Assembly (NCBI GenBank): GCA_002724925.1
Contig: PBQA01000013.1
Location: forward strand, 186,001 to 250,000
Direction of reading: 5' to 3'
DNA length: 64,000 nt
Source: Oceanospirillaceae bacterium
Lineage (GTDB): Bacteria; Pseudomonadota; Gammaproteobacteria; Pseudomonadales; Oceanobacteraceae
Part shown: piece after piece, positions 23,535 to 32,447 of the stretch
Numbering within the stretch: the stretch's first letter is position 1
Layout of the letters: each line of letters opens with the position of its first letter
Notes under the pieces: model-generated
Told to the model about the DNA's origin: nothing
What the model saw: the letters and a program-made list of their open reading frames with translations, nothing else
Database searches by the model: none
Translations under genes and position numbers: made by a program

Positions 23535-24239
23535 ATGTACAAAATCGCAGATATCCAGGAATACCGTAAAGACAATGGCATCAAATCATCCCCATCCGCA
23601 TGGGTAAATGAAGTCGCCAATGTATTGGAAAGTCGCTACCACGATGACGAAGCTATTCAGCAGTTGCTGATGCTTGCCACGCAGGTGACTGGCCTGAGCA
23701 ATATTTCAATTGCCGTCCCCGACTCACCGAGCCGTTTTAAAGCCCAGTTCTGTTCAACAGGGATCAGTAACGGCGTATATAGCTTTGCAGTACAACATGC
23801 ACTGTGTCGTCAGTTCGAAAGCCGCGAATGGCTGACGATTGGTGACAACAGCGAGCGCCCGGAGCACTTTGATCCACAGCTGGAATCGCTGTCGGGTTCA
23901 ATGCGTTGTCTGTTGGTGCCACTGACTATCCGTCAATCGGTGATGGCCGTGATGGTGGTTGACCTGCGTGGTCATGATGCAGGCACTCTTGACCTTGCGG
24001 AAATCCGCTTCATTGGTGCGCAGATCGCGACTATTCTGGCGACTCAGGTTGTACCGAACTTTAAGACTCTTTATGCGCGTCCATATCAGCGAGTTCAGGA
24101 AAACGAGCTGGATGATATTCACGCTGCGATTGATAAGTGTAACGGCAATAAAACGATGGCAGCCAAGGTTCTTGGGCTGACACCGCGCCAGCTGCGCTAT
24201 CGCCTGTCAAAACTCAGCGAAGAAGCTGCTGAGGCGTAA
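23535..24239 (+). CDS. GAF-like domain plus Fis-type helix-turn-helix protein (no AAA+ domain)
   Basis: A 234-residue regulator-like protein. Residues 30-175 look like a GAF-type sensor (LLMLATQVTGLSNISIAV, SMRCLLVPLTIRQSVMAVMVV, IGAQIATILATQV). Residues 190-230 are a Fis/NtrC-type DNA-binding helix-turn-helix (IHAAIDKCNGNKTMAAKVLG, LTPRQLRYRLSKL). These are the two ends of a NifA-like activator, but the central AAA+ domain (GAFTGA) that contacts sigma-54 is absent. It might be a sensor or competitor at enhancer sites, or a remnant. Its own promoter is of the sigma-54 type. Confidence 0.75.
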   Translation: MYKIADIQEYRKDNGIKSSPSAWVNEVANVLESRYHDDEAIQQLLMLATQVTGLSNISIAVPDSPSRFKAQFCSTGISNGVYSFAVQHALCRQFESREWLTIGDNSERPEHFDPQLESLSGSMRCLLVPLTIRQSVMAVMVVDLRGHDAGTLDLAEIRFIGAQIATILATQVVPNFKTLYARPYQRVQENELDDIHAAIDKCNGNKTMAAKVLGLTPRQLRYRLSKLSEEAAEA

Positions 24240-24300
24240 TTAAACTGTCATTGATTGCCCGGCAAACTAGCTTGTATGAGTAGTTATTGCTGGGTATGAC

Positions 24301-25467
24301 ATGAGCATTCGTCACATATGTGTCGTTACAGAAACGTATCTTCCTGAAGTGAATGGTGTTGCGAACTCCTTGCAGCACCTGTTCACTCATCTTAACTCTG
24401 ATCTTTATCAGGTCTCTATTGTGCGGCCTGCACCCAGGGTCGATATGGACGTCCCTGACAATGAAGTCTGGGTAAAAGGTATCAGCATTCCGCAATACCC
24501 GGATCTGCAATTAGGTTTACCATCAAAGACGGCTCTCAGGTCGCACTGGAAAGCCACTCCACCGGATCTGGTTTATGTGGCCACAGAAGGGTTGCTTGGT
24601 GCGTCTGCTGTTTCCTTGGCCCGGGAATATAACCTGCCAATGATCAGTGCATTTCATACCAATTTTCATCGCTACAGTGGTTATTACGGCCTGGGGGTTA
24701 TGCGTCGCATGATTATGGCCTGGATGCGTCGTTTTCATAATCGGACTCACGTCACTCTGGTGCCTTCTCGATCTATGGTGAGTGAATTAACGGATGAGCG
24801 CATGGAACGCGTCGAGTGGTTACCTCATGGTGTGGATTGCCGCCGTTTTAATCCTGCGCACCGTTCAGCGACCTTAAGAGAAGAGTGGGGCATTGAGTCG
24901 GGTGAGCAGGTCGCCCTGTGCGTAGGCCGTGTCGCCGCGGAAAAGAATCTGGTGGTCGCTCTCAAGGCTGTGCGGCAAATGCGCATCGAAGGTCGCCAGA
25001 TACGACCTGTGATCGTTGGTGATGGCCCAATGCGTGAAGCCTTGTCTGAAGAGTTTCCTGAGGCTGTATTTACGGGCGTAAAAACCGGCCAGGCGCTGTC
25101 TGAGTGTTTTGCATCAGCGGATCTCTTTTTGATGCCAAGCCAGACGGAGACCTTTGGTCTTGTGACGCTTGAAGCGATGGCCAGTGGTCTTCCTGTCGTC
25201 GCTTATGACATGGCTGCGGCCAGAGAGTTTGTCCGTACTGGCGTTGATGGTTCTCTGGCATCCGATGACAGTGAGGAGGCCTTTATTGATGCTCTGCGAG
25301 TGGCATTGCGCTTTGACGCCACCCTGATGGGATTGGATGCCCGTAGTCAGGCTGAACAGCTTTCATGGGACATGGTTGCGCGTCAGTTTGAACGCCGGGT
25401 TGAAGCTTTGTTAGCAAGTCATTGCGAATCACGCGGAATGGTACACCCCTTGCAGACGACTTCTTGA
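24301..25467 (+). CDS. GT4 family glycosyltransferase, second copy
   Basis: A 388-residue GT-B enzyme: ICVVTETYLPEVNGVANSLQ and AFHTNFHRYSGYYGLG in the acceptor domain, ALCVGRVAAEKNLVVALKAV, VIVGDGPM and TETFGLVTLEAMASGLPVVA in the donor domain, including the EX7E pair. It is plainly paralogous to the enzyme at 12596-13825, which has Asp in place of the first Glu (TDTFG). Transfer of a sugar to a lipid is likely; donor and acceptor are unknown. A weak ribosome-binding site precedes the ATG. The next gene follows after about 28 bases. Confidence 0.85.
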   Translation: MSIRHICVVTETYLPEVNGVANSLQHLFTHLNSDLYQVSIVRPAPRVDMDVPDNEVWVKGISIPQYPDLQLGLPSKTALRSHWKATPPDLVYVATEGLLGASAVSLAREYNLPMISAFHTNFHRYSGYYGLGVMRRMIMAWMRRFHNRTHVTLVPSRSMVSELTDERMERVEWLPHGVDCRRFNPAHRSATLREEWGIESGEQVALCVGRVAAEKNLVVALKAVRQMRIEGRQIRPVIVGDGPMREALSEEFPEAVFTGVKTGQALSECFASADLFLMPSQTETFGLVTLEAMASGLPVVAYDMAAAREFVRTGVDGSLASDDSEEAFIDALRVALRFDATLMGLDARSQAEQLSWDMVARQFERRVEALLASHCESRGMVHPLQTTS

Positions 25468-25495
25468 TAAGTATATCTGTAGGGGGGAAGAAGTT

Positions 25496-25810
25496 ATGGT
25501 GGAATTCAACCGCCGTAGTATTGCGTTACTCCGAAAAATAAAAAAAATCGCTAAAGACGAAGTGGGTTGCGAGATCCATTTCGATTCAAATACTCTCGAA
25601 AACGATTTACGAGTGCTGGTGCGAAGCGGCGTCAGCGCTGAACTTCTCGGGCTGGTTGAGGATTTCCTGCCGAGCCAGGCGCCACCGGTTGAACCGCAGA
25701 TGCAGGAAAGCCGAAAGGTATATCGTGGCAGTGAAATTCTGATGGACGACTCCTCGCGGGTTCGGCAAGCGAAACAGAAAATGTATCGTGGTCGTCTCGT
25801 TGAGGCTTAG
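25496..25810 (+). CDS. Hypothetical protein, 104 residues
   Basis: A soluble protein with a basic N-terminus (RRSIALLRKIKKIAKDE), a helical middle and a C-terminus in which a short motif occurs twice: KVYRGSEI and KMYRGRLV. Very strong ribosome-binding site (AGGGGGGAAG). I do not recognise the family. Its position directly behind the second glycosyltransferase suggests co-transcription but says little about function. Confidence 0.65.
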   Translation: MVEFNRRSIALLRKIKKIAKDEVGCEIHFDSNTLENDLRVLVRSGVSAELLGLVEDFLPSQAPPVEPQMQESRKVYRGSEILMDDSSRVRQAKQKMYRGRLVEA

Positions 25811-25887
25811 TTTCGATCTGTGATGGTGCAATGGCAGCCTTTGTGACATAAAAAAGTGCAATTGCTGCCGGTTTTTCGTCAATTGTC

Positions 25888-25912
25888 TAACGGTCGCACG
25901 GCCGTTTTCTTT
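25888..25912 (+). terminator. Possible terminator after the 25.5-kb gene
   Basis: AACGG and CCGTT flank a GC-rich loop, followed by TTCTTT. The hairpin is short and the T-run imperfect. The remaining spacer up to 26059 shows nothing else clear. Confidence 0.4.
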
Positions 25913-26059
25913 CGAGAATACTGACCTGAGTCAAACTGTGGGTGAGTGCTCTATTCCTCTGTAAGCATATTTGATTCAAGTCAATTCCAGTTATGCCAAC
26001 CTCGCTATATTGAGATTGAAACAACGACTGATGTCTCTTCTCAATGCGAGGTATTTATT

Positions 26060-26179
26060 ATGTTTATGGATGAGGTTGTATTCTCTGGTCTTGCGATTGT
26101 CGGGCTCACTTGTGCGTTCTTTGTTGGCGTTTATATCGCGGTAAAGAAAGACATTAAAAAGCACGGCACCGGCGAGTAA
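26060..26179 (+). CDS. Single-span small membrane protein, 39 residues
   Basis: ATG at 26060 with GCGAGG about eight bases upstream. The product begins MFMDEVVFSG, has one hydrophobic helix (LAIVGLTCAFFVGVYIAV) and ends in a basic tail (KKDIKKHGTGE). The sharp acidic-hydrophobic-basic layout marks an N-out, C-in inner-membrane peptide, like those that tune membrane enzymes. I do not recognise the family. It is convergent with rlpA, twelve bases from its stop. Confidence 0.55.
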   Translation: MFMDEVVFSGLAIVGLTCAFFVGVYIAVKKDIKKHGTGE

Positions 26180-26191
26180 TAGTCTGGTCTC

Positions 26192-26977
26192 TCAGCGTTG
26201 CAATTGATGCTGAGAGAGCAGAACCAGCTGGGTGATGCCTTCATTGTTCAGCGCTTCAATCAAAAGCGGGACTTCGGACTCTGGCACGGGGCCTATCCGA
26301 ACCCGGTGTAAGGTGATGTCGCCTTTATCTTTCGGGTAGATACCTACAGTCCAGTCTCCTGCACCCACCTTAGCACTGATATCAGCCAATCTCTGACGCA
26401 AGCGTTCTGCCGAATCAGAGTTGCTGAGTGCGCCCGCCTGTATCCACAGGACGGCCTCAGAGAGTGGCGCTTTTAGTACTTCTATCGTTACGGGGGCGGT
26501 GCCATCGTTATGAATATCCAGCTTAACTGCGGCCGCGTATGACAGGTCTATGATTCTGTCTTCATGGAAAGGGCCGCGGTCATTGACTCTGACGATGACT
26601 GATTGATTGGTATCCTTGCGTGTGACTCGAACGTAAGACGGCAGCGGAAGCGTTTTGTGGGCTGCGGTCATTTTGTAGACGTCGAAGGTTTCCCCGTTTG
26701 AGGTGTCGTGGCCGTGAAATTTCATGCCATACCAAGACGCAATCCCTTCCTGAGTAAAGCCTTCGGCGTCTGTCATGACTTCATAGTCCTTGCCCAGAAC
26801 ACGGTAGCGGGCAGGGTTACCTAAGCTGCTGCGCGGCTCGGAGACAGGCACGGGCTCGGCGATCGCTTTGATATCAGCGATCGGCGCTGGCGTGAAATCA
26901 CTCTCGTGTTGATAACGGGATGTTGCGCAACCGTGAAGCAGAGCAAGACTGACCAGTACGGCCAGTCCGCGCATCAT
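26192..26977 (-). CDS. rlpA: RlpA, septal-ring lytic transglycosylase with SPOR domain
   Basis: A 261-residue lipoprotein (lipobox LLHGC). The RlpA double-psi beta-barrel is seen in EGIASWYGMKFHGHDTSNGE, MTAAHKTLPLPSYVRV and VRVNDRGPF, followed by a C-terminal SPOR domain (VLWIQAGALSNSDSAERLRQ). RlpA cleaves naked glycan strands (lacking stem peptides) at the septum; SPOR binds that denuded glycan. Its ATG overlaps the mltB stop by four bases, and it is the last gene of the proA-to-rlpA operon. dacC, usually next, is not here. Confidence 0.92.
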   Translation of the reverse strand: MMRGLAVLVSLALLHGCATSRYQHESDFTPAPIADIKAIAEPVPVSEPRSSLGNPARYRVLGKDYEVMTDAEGFTQEGIASWYGMKFHGHDTSNGETFDVYKMTAAHKTLPLPSYVRVTRKDTNQSVIVRVNDRGPFHEDRIIDLSYAAAVKLDIHNDGTAPVTIEVLKAPLSEAVLWIQAGALSNSDSAERLRQRLADISAKVGAGDWTVGIYPKDKGDITLHRVRIGPVPESEVPLLIEALNNEGITQLVLLSQHQLQR

Positions 26978-27945
26978 TGTTTGTCCTCACTCAACGCCTG
27001 GCTGAGCTGATATACGGCCATCGCGTACAGCTTACTGTGGTTGTATTGAGTGATAACGTAGAAGTTATATTCACCGAGCCAGTATTCATCGCCCTGCTTG
27101 CCTTCAAGGCGCATCAGGTTGGCAGGCTTGTCGCCTTTGATCTCTACTGGCAGTTTTACGCCCGCCGCTGTCAGATCAGCAACGGTATGTTGTGGCTTGC
27201 GGCTGACGTTAACTAGTGGTTCGTATTGGTCGCCACTGACGGTCACCCGGTGAGTCACGGGTTCTCCGGTTTTCCAGCCGTGTTCTGAGAAGTAGTTAGC
27301 GACACTGTGGATGGCGTCGACAGGGTTGCCCCACAGATCGCGCTTGCCATCACCGTCGCCGTCAACCGCATAGTGCAGGTAGCTGGAGGGGATGAATTGG
27401 CCGTAACCCATCGCGCCAGCATAAGACCCTTTGATTGTGCCCGGGTCGACACCTTCTTCACGCGCGAGAGCGAACATGGCTTTCAGCTCGCGCCAGAACA
27501 GGGGGCGCTTCGGGTAGTCAAAGGCGAGTGTCGAGAGTGAGTCGAGAACCCGGTAGCCACCCTGACGGGTGCCGTAAAAGGTTTCGACACCAATGATGGC
27601 TGCGATGATTTCAGGGGGGACACCGTATTTTTTTTCGGCCTCAGCCAGAATATCTGCCTGGCTTTCGAGAAAATTCTTACCGGCGCTGATGCGCTTTTTC
27701 GTCAGAAAAATATCCTGATAGCGAGCCCAGTTCATGGTGCGCTCGGCGGGGCGCTGGATAGCTTCGAGTACTGAGTCCATTTTCTCTGCTTGTTTAAGCC
27801 AGTTGCGCACTTCCTCGGCAGGAATGCCGTACTCTTTTTCAACTTCGGCGACGAATTCGTCCGTGCGCTCGTGTTGGTCGTAGGCTGCGGCTGCAAAAGG
27901 TGCAGAAACTGCCAAGGTGATTGCTGCTAACACATGTTTCAACAT
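26974..27945 (-). CDS. mltB: Lytic murein transglycosylase B
   Basis: A 323-residue enzyme of the MltB/SltB family. Signal peptide (ends PFAAAA), then ILAEAEKKYGVPPEIIAAII followed by GVETFYGTRQGGYRV with the catalytic Glu, and GAMGYGQFIPSSYLHYAVDGD. It splits the MurNAc-GlcNAc bond to give anhydro ends. No lipobox Cys follows the signal, so it is probably the soluble form. The ATG at 27945 is used; an upstream start to 28023 would overlap rodA. Confidence 0.92.
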   Translation of the reverse strand: MLKHVLAAITLAVSAPFAAAAYDQHERTDEFVAEVEKEYGIPAEEVRNWLKQAEKMDSVLEAIQRPAERTMNWARYQDIFLTKKRISAGKNFLESQADILAEAEKKYGVPPEIIAAIIGVETFYGTRQGGYRVLDSLSTLAFDYPKRPLFWRELKAMFALAREEGVDPGTIKGSYAGAMGYGQFIPSSYLHYAVDGDGDGKRDLWGNPVDAIHSVANYFSEHGWKTGEPVTHRVTVSGDQYEPLVNVSRKPQHTVADLTAAGVKLPVEIKGDKPANLMRLEGKQGDEYWLGEYNFYVITQYNHSKLYAMAVYQLSQALSEDKQ

Positions 27946-27958
27946 AGTAAGAACCCTG

Positions 27959-29110
27959 TTATTTCCTTTGCCGATGAGTGTACATCGACATAATAAGCCC
28001 AAAACCCAGAAGCAGACTGACAACGGACGTGCCGCCGTAACTCACCAGGGGCAGGGGGACACCTACGACCGGGAGAATGCCGCTGACCATGCCTATATTC
28101 ACGAAGACATAGATAAAAAACGTAACTGACATGCTACCAGACAGCAGACGACCAAAAAGAGTTTCGCAACGGCTGGAAATGTAAAGGCAGCGAAGAATAA
28201 TCAGAGCGTACAGAGTCAGTAAGAGGCAGACGCCAATTAAGCCATGCTCTTCCGCGAGAACGGCAATAATGAAGTCTGTATGGCTTTCGGGGAGAAACTC
28301 GAGTTGCGATTGCGTTCCTTGCAGATAGCCCTTGCCGTGAATGCCGCCTGAGCCGATGGCTGTTTTCGATTGAATGATATTCCAACCTGAGCCGAGGGGG
28401 TCTGATTCTGGATTCAGAAACGTAAGAACGCGCTGCTTCTGATACGCGTGCATCACGAAAAACCACATCATCGGCGCCATGGCCGCCACTATGCCGATCA
28501 TGGAAAAAATCAGCAGCCATGACATGCCCGCAAAAAACAGGACTAACAATCCCGAGGTGCTGATGAGTATCGACGTACCCAGGTCGGGTTGCTTAAGGAT
28601 CAGAATCGTAGGAATGAAAATAATGACCAGCGCCTGAAGCAGATCACGAAAGCGCGGTGGCACTGGCCGTTTGGCCATGAACCAGGCGACTGCCAGTGGT
28701 AAGGCCAGTTTCACTAATTCAGACGGCTGGAAGCGGGGCAGTGGCCCCGGTAAATCAAGCCAACGCTGAGCCCCTTTGGCGCCAACGCCCGCGACTAGCA
28801 CGCCGACGAGGAGCAGTGTCCCCGCCGCCAATGCCCAGGGGGCTATCAGCTGATAGAGTCGTGGCGGAATCTGCGCAGTAAAAAACAACAGAATCATGCC
28901 AATACCAAAGTGAACGGCCTGACGTTTCACCATGCCGATTTCCTGACCGCTGCCGCTATAGAGTACAGCAAGCCCTGTAGCGCCTAACGCGATCAGGAGT
29001 AGAAGCAGAATCAGGTCGATGTGCAGTCGTGCGAAAAAGGCGCCGCTGCGGTCGAACGTATGATGCTGTGACGGCGTGGAGACCGTGCGACTGAAATCTG
29101 TACTGGCCAT
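27959..29110 (-). CDS. rodA: RodA, SEDS peptidoglycan polymerase of the elongasome
   Basis: A 383-residue inner-membrane protein with about ten spans. SEDS family features include GAKGAQRWLDLPGPLPRFQPSE, LKQPDLGTSILI and the C-terminal GGTSVVSLLLGFGL. RodA polymerises glycan during lateral wall growth together with its transpeptidase partner MrdA, encoded immediately upstream with a TGATG overlap. Length is typical. Confidence 0.95.
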   Translation of the reverse strand: MASTDFSRTVSTPSQHHTFDRSGAFFARLHIDLILLLLLIALGATGLAVLYSGSGQEIGMVKRQAVHFGIGMILLFFTAQIPPRLYQLIAPWALAAGTLLLVGVLVAGVGAKGAQRWLDLPGPLPRFQPSELVKLALPLAVAWFMAKRPVPPRFRDLLQALVIIFIPTILILKQPDLGTSILISTSGLLVLFFAGMSWLLIFSMIGIVAAMAPMMWFFVMHAYQKQRVLTFLNPESDPLGSGWNIIQSKTAIGSGGIHGKGYLQGTQSQLEFLPESHTDFIIAVLAEEHGLIGVCLLLTLYALIILRCLYISSRCETLFGRLLSGSMSVTFFIYVFVNIGMVSGILPVVGVPLPLVSYGGTSVVSLLLGFGLIMSMYTHRQRK

Positions 29111-30963
29111 CAGCCTTCTGCGCCTCCCAGGTATTCATTAATGATTGCTTGAGCGATGGGTGCTGCTGTACGACCGGATGACTCGCCGTTTTCAACGATA
29201 ACCGCAATCGCAATCTGTGGTTTCTCTATCGGGGAGAAGGCCATGAACCAGGCATGATCGCGCAGGCGCTCCTGAAGTGCTTCAGAATCGTATTCGGCAT
29301 CCTGTTCAATACCAACCACCTGTGCAGTGCCGGTTTTTCCTGCGATCGGGAAATCCAGGTTGGCGCGCAGCGCGCGTGCAGTACCATGACGACCAGTAAT
29401 CACATGATCCATGGCGGTGAACATACGGTCCCAGTCGGAAGGGTCTTTGAGCTTGATGTCAGGGATATCGCCATGAGGGAACTCGGTCGGGATATTGTCT
29501 TCGGCGGCAAGCAGCCTCGGGACTTCCCATTTACCCTTATTGGCCAGTACCGCGGTTGCAGTGGCTAACTGCAGCGGTGTGACTGCCATGAAGCCCTGAC
29601 CGATGCCAAGGTTGACGGTATCACCCGGATACCAGGGGCCACGCCCGGTGGAGCGTTTCCATTCCCGGTCGGGGAGAATGCCCGATACCGCTGAGATAAC
29701 ATCAATCGACATATCCCGACCAAAGCCAAACTGGCCAAGGAAGGGCGTCAGGTCATCAATCCCTGTTTTAACAGCGACGTCGTAAAAATAGGTATCGCAG
29801 GATTCAACAACAGCCATTTCAAGATCCACAACACCATGGCCTTCGCGCTTCCAGTCTCGATAAAAGCGCTCGTCATTGTCGAGCTGGAACCAACCCGGGT
29901 CGCGGACTTTGTAATTCCAGCTGGTGCTGCCGGCTTCGAGTGCGGCAAGACCGACAAAGGGCTTCAATGTGGATGCAGGCGGATAGATACCGCGTGTCGC
30001 ACGATCGAACAGGGGTTTATCCAGGCTAGCTGTAAGCGCTTCGTAGTCATCAAACGAAATACCCGTAACAAACGAGTTAGGGTCGTAACCGGGATTACTG
30101 TACAGCGTGAGAATACCGCCGGTTTCTACTTCAATGGCAACGACCGCACCACGACGCCCCTCAAGCAACTCTGCCGCGAGTAACTGAAGTCGGCTGTCGA
30201 GGTGCAGCGTCAGGTCTGTACCGGGCCTCGGGCTCTCTCGTTGCATCGTTCGCAACAGGCGTCCACGCGCGTTGGTCTCGATACGCTCGTAACCTACGTC
30301 GCCATGAAGAATATCTTCGTAGCGTCTTTCGATACCGGTTTTACCGATGTGAGAGGTGGCGCTGTAGCGCCGCTGACTGTCTTCGTCTTGTTCGATACGC
30401 TCCTGGTCACGCTGGTTAATCCGGCCTACGTATCCGAGCACATGTGCAAACGCATCGCCGTGCGGGTAATGGCGTATCAGCTGTGCTTCAACGTCGACGC
30501 CGGGCAGGTAGAAACGGTTTACCATGACGGCTGCAATTTCTTCTGCACTCAGTCTCTGACGCAGAACAACGGGTTCATAAGGTCGGCGCCGATAGCTTGA
30601 GCGCTTTTCAAATTGCTCAAGATCGCGCTCAGAGACGCCGACCAGCTCGTCCAGAAAGGCGAGGGTCTCTTCGAGGTTGTCTACTTTTTCGGGGACGAGA
30701 GTCAGGCTGTAAGCAGGAATATTTTCAGCGAGCAGAACACCATTGCGGTCATAAATTAAACCTCTGTTAGGTGCGATAGGGCGTATCTTTACCCGGTTGT
30801 TTTCTGACAGGTCCTGATATTTTTCGTGCAGCGTAACCTGAAGATAGGTCATTCGCCATGCGAGTGTAAGCAGTGCAGATATAACAAGAACAGCAGCGAC
30901 GATGGCGCGTGCGCGGAAGAGTCTGCGCTCGTAGGCCTTATCCCTGATCGACTGTTCCCACAT
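29110..30963 (-). CDS. mrdA: Penicillin-binding protein 2 (MrdA)
   Basis: A 617-residue class B PBP. One N-terminal membrane helix (residues 20-38), a dimerisation/pedestal domain, then the transpeptidase domain with SxxK in PPASTLKPFV, SxN-type SCDTYFYDV and KTG in IAGKTGTAQVVG. It cross-links the wall during elongation and pairs with RodA. The start ATG at 30963 is ten bases after the rlmH stop. All motifs intact, length usual. Confidence 0.96.
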   Translation of the reverse strand: MWEQSIRDKAYERRLFRARAIVAAVLVISALLTLAWRMTYLQVTLHEKYQDLSENNRVKIRPIAPNRGLIYDRNGVLLAENIPAYSLTLVPEKVDNLEETLAFLDELVGVSERDLEQFEKRSSYRRRPYEPVVLRQRLSAEEIAAVMVNRFYLPGVDVEAQLIRHYPHGDAFAHVLGYVGRINQRDQERIEQDEDSQRRYSATSHIGKTGIERRYEDILHGDVGYERIETNARGRLLRTMQRESPRPGTDLTLHLDSRLQLLAAELLEGRRGAVVAIEVETGGILTLYSNPGYDPNSFVTGISFDDYEALTASLDKPLFDRATRGIYPPASTLKPFVGLAALEAGSTSWNYKVRDPGWFQLDNDERFYRDWKREGHGVVDLEMAVVESCDTYFYDVAVKTGIDDLTPFLGQFGFGRDMSIDVISAVSGILPDREWKRSTGRGPWYPGDTVNLGIGQGFMAVTPLQLATATAVLANKGKWEVPRLLAAEDNIPTEFPHGDIPDIKLKDPSDWDRMFTAMDHVITGRHGTARALRANLDFPIAGKTGTAQVVGIEQDAEYDSEALQERLRDHAWFMAFSPIEKPQIAIAVIVENGESSGRTAAPIAQAIINEYLGGAEG

Positions 30964-30972
30964 ACTCCAGCC

Positions 30973-31440
30973 TTATTTGTGGTACGGGTGACCCTGGAGA
31001 ATCGTCCAGGCGCGATAAATCTGTTCTGACAGTAACACTCTGACCAGCGGGTGGGGCAGCGTCAGTGGCGACAACGACCAGCGTTGTTTGGCCAGTCGCA
31101 AAACCTCGTCTGTCATACCGTCGGGGCCACCGACCAGCAGAGCGACATCACCGCCCTGACTGCGCCATCCTTCCAGCTCTTCTGATAGCCGCTCGGTCGA
31201 CCAGGGTTTGCCCTCTACGGCCAGTGCTACGACGTGCTCGCCAGGGCGGATCGCTTTCTTTAAGGCATCAGCTTCCTGCTGCATGGCTTTATCCGTGCTG
31301 GCGTTCTTGCCACGATGGCCAGGAGAAATTTCGACCAGTTCGAGACTGCAGTCGCGAGGCAAGCGCCGTGCGTATTCCTGATATCCCTGTTCTACCCACG
31401 CAGGCATCTTATTGCCAACGGCGAGCAGCCGTATTTTCAT
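30973..31440 (-). CDS. rlmH: RlmH, 23S rRNA pseudouridine-1915 N3-methyltransferase
   Basis: A 155-residue SPOUT-class methyltransferase. EYARRLPRDCSLELVEISPG at the start, VALAVEGKPWSTERLSEELE in the middle and FLIGGPDG-like VALLVGGPDGM with SLSPLTLPHPLVRVLLSEQIYRA forming the knotted SAM site at the end. It modifies helix 69 of the assembled ribosome. Start overlaps the rsfS stop by four bases. Confidence 0.95.
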   Translation of the reverse strand: MKIRLLAVGNKMPAWVEQGYQEYARRLPRDCSLELVEISPGHRGKNASTDKAMQQEADALKKAIRPGEHVVALAVEGKPWSTERLSEELEGWRSQGGDVALLVGGPDGMTDEVLRLAKQRWSLSPLTLPHPLVRVLLSEQIYRAWTILQGHPYHK

Positions 31441-31784
31441 GCGTCTTTCTGTCCGGCGTCGGGTGTTTCTCCCCAGAGGCGTTCAAGATCGTAGAAGTGA
31501 CGAGCCTGTTCAGTCATGACATGCACGACGACATCAATGAGGTCGATGAGTACCCAGTCGGCTGCAGAGCGGCCTTCGGTGCCGTTCGGTTTCAGGCCTG
31601 CATGTTTCGCTTTTTCTTCGACATTGCCTGCAACGGCAGTGACGTGGCGGTTAGAGGTACCGTTGGCGATGATCATCCAATCGGTGACGGACGTGCGGCC
31701 ACGTACGTCCAGCACAGTGATGTTATGTGCTTTCATGTCTTCCAGAGCGTCGATGACGAGCTCTTTGATTTGCTCAGTTTGCAT
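31437..31784 (-). CDS. rsfS: RsfS, ribosome silencing factor
   Basis: A 115-residue protein. The DUF143 motifs VTDWMIIANGTSNRHVTAVA and DWVLIDLIDVVVHVM are intact. RsfS binds ribosomal protein L14 and blocks subunit joining under starvation. Located between nadD and rlmH, its standard place in gammaproteobacteria. Eighteen bases separate it from nadD. Confidence 0.95.
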   Translation of the reverse strand: MQTEQIKELVIDALEDMKAHNITVLDVRGRTSVTDWMIIANGTSNRHVTAVAGNVEEKAKHAGLKPNGTEGRSAADWVLIDLIDVVVHVMTEQARHFYDLERLWGETPDAGQKDA

Positions 31785-31802
31785 GCAGACCTGTCGGTAA
31801 AG

Positions 31803-32447
31803 TTATCGGTACAGTTGGTGTTCTTTTATGTATTCCAACACCGGGTGGGGTGTCAGAAAGGCGATATTGTCGCCTTGCTTGAGTGCCTGACGCAAGTCGG
31901 ATGCGGATATATCCAGCTCTGGCCAGGCCTGATGACAGACTGCTCCGTGTTGAGTCTCGTGTAAGCTATTGAGTGAACAGTGGTTTTTATCGAAAATCTG
32001 ACCGAGCCAGCCATCCTTGCGGGCCTCATCGCCCGGACGTGAAATCACCAGAACATTGGCCTTAGAAAGGATGTCTTCAGGCGATTTCCAACGATCAAAG
32101 CCATTCCATGCATCCGTGCCCATCACCCAGGTGAGGTTCGCTTGCGGGTACTGAGTCTTGAGCAGTGCGACAGTGCGCGCTGAGTAACTCGTGTCTTCCT
32201 GACTCAATTCGATATCACTCGGCTCGATACCGTCGAGTTCTGCCGCGGCGAGTTCAAGCATGCACAGGCGTTGTTCGGCTGTGGCAGCGGGTTGTTCACG
32301 ATGCGGCGGCACACAGTTAGGAATAAGCAGCACCTGATCGAAGCCAGCTTCGCGCAGGCGCACCGCAATGCGCAGGTGCCCGATATGGACGGGATCGAAT
32401 GTCCCGCCCAGTATGGCAATGGAAGAGGCTTTATTTACGGACTTCAC
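31803..32447 (-). CDS. nadD: Nicotinate-mononucleotide adenylyltransferase
   Basis: A 214-residue nucleotidyltransferase: [17 protein letters not shown] holds the (T/H)xGH catalytic motif, [10 protein letters not shown] binds the nicotinate end and [13 protein letters not shown] is the C-terminal nucleotide site. It makes deamido-NAD in NAD synthesis. Starts at GTG 32447, 17 bases inside the proA 3' end, so translation is probably coupled. Confidence 0.94.
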   Translation of the reverse strand: MKSVNKASSIAILGGTFDPVHIGHLRIAVRLREAGFDQVLLIPNCVPPHREQPAATAEQRLCMLELAAAELDGIEPSDIELSQEDTSYSARTVALLKTQYPQANLTWVMGTDAWNGFDRWKSPEDILSKANVLVISRPGDEARKDGWLGQIFDKNHCSLNSLHETQHGAVCHQAWPELDISASDLRQALKQGDNIAFLTPHPVLEYIKEHQLYR

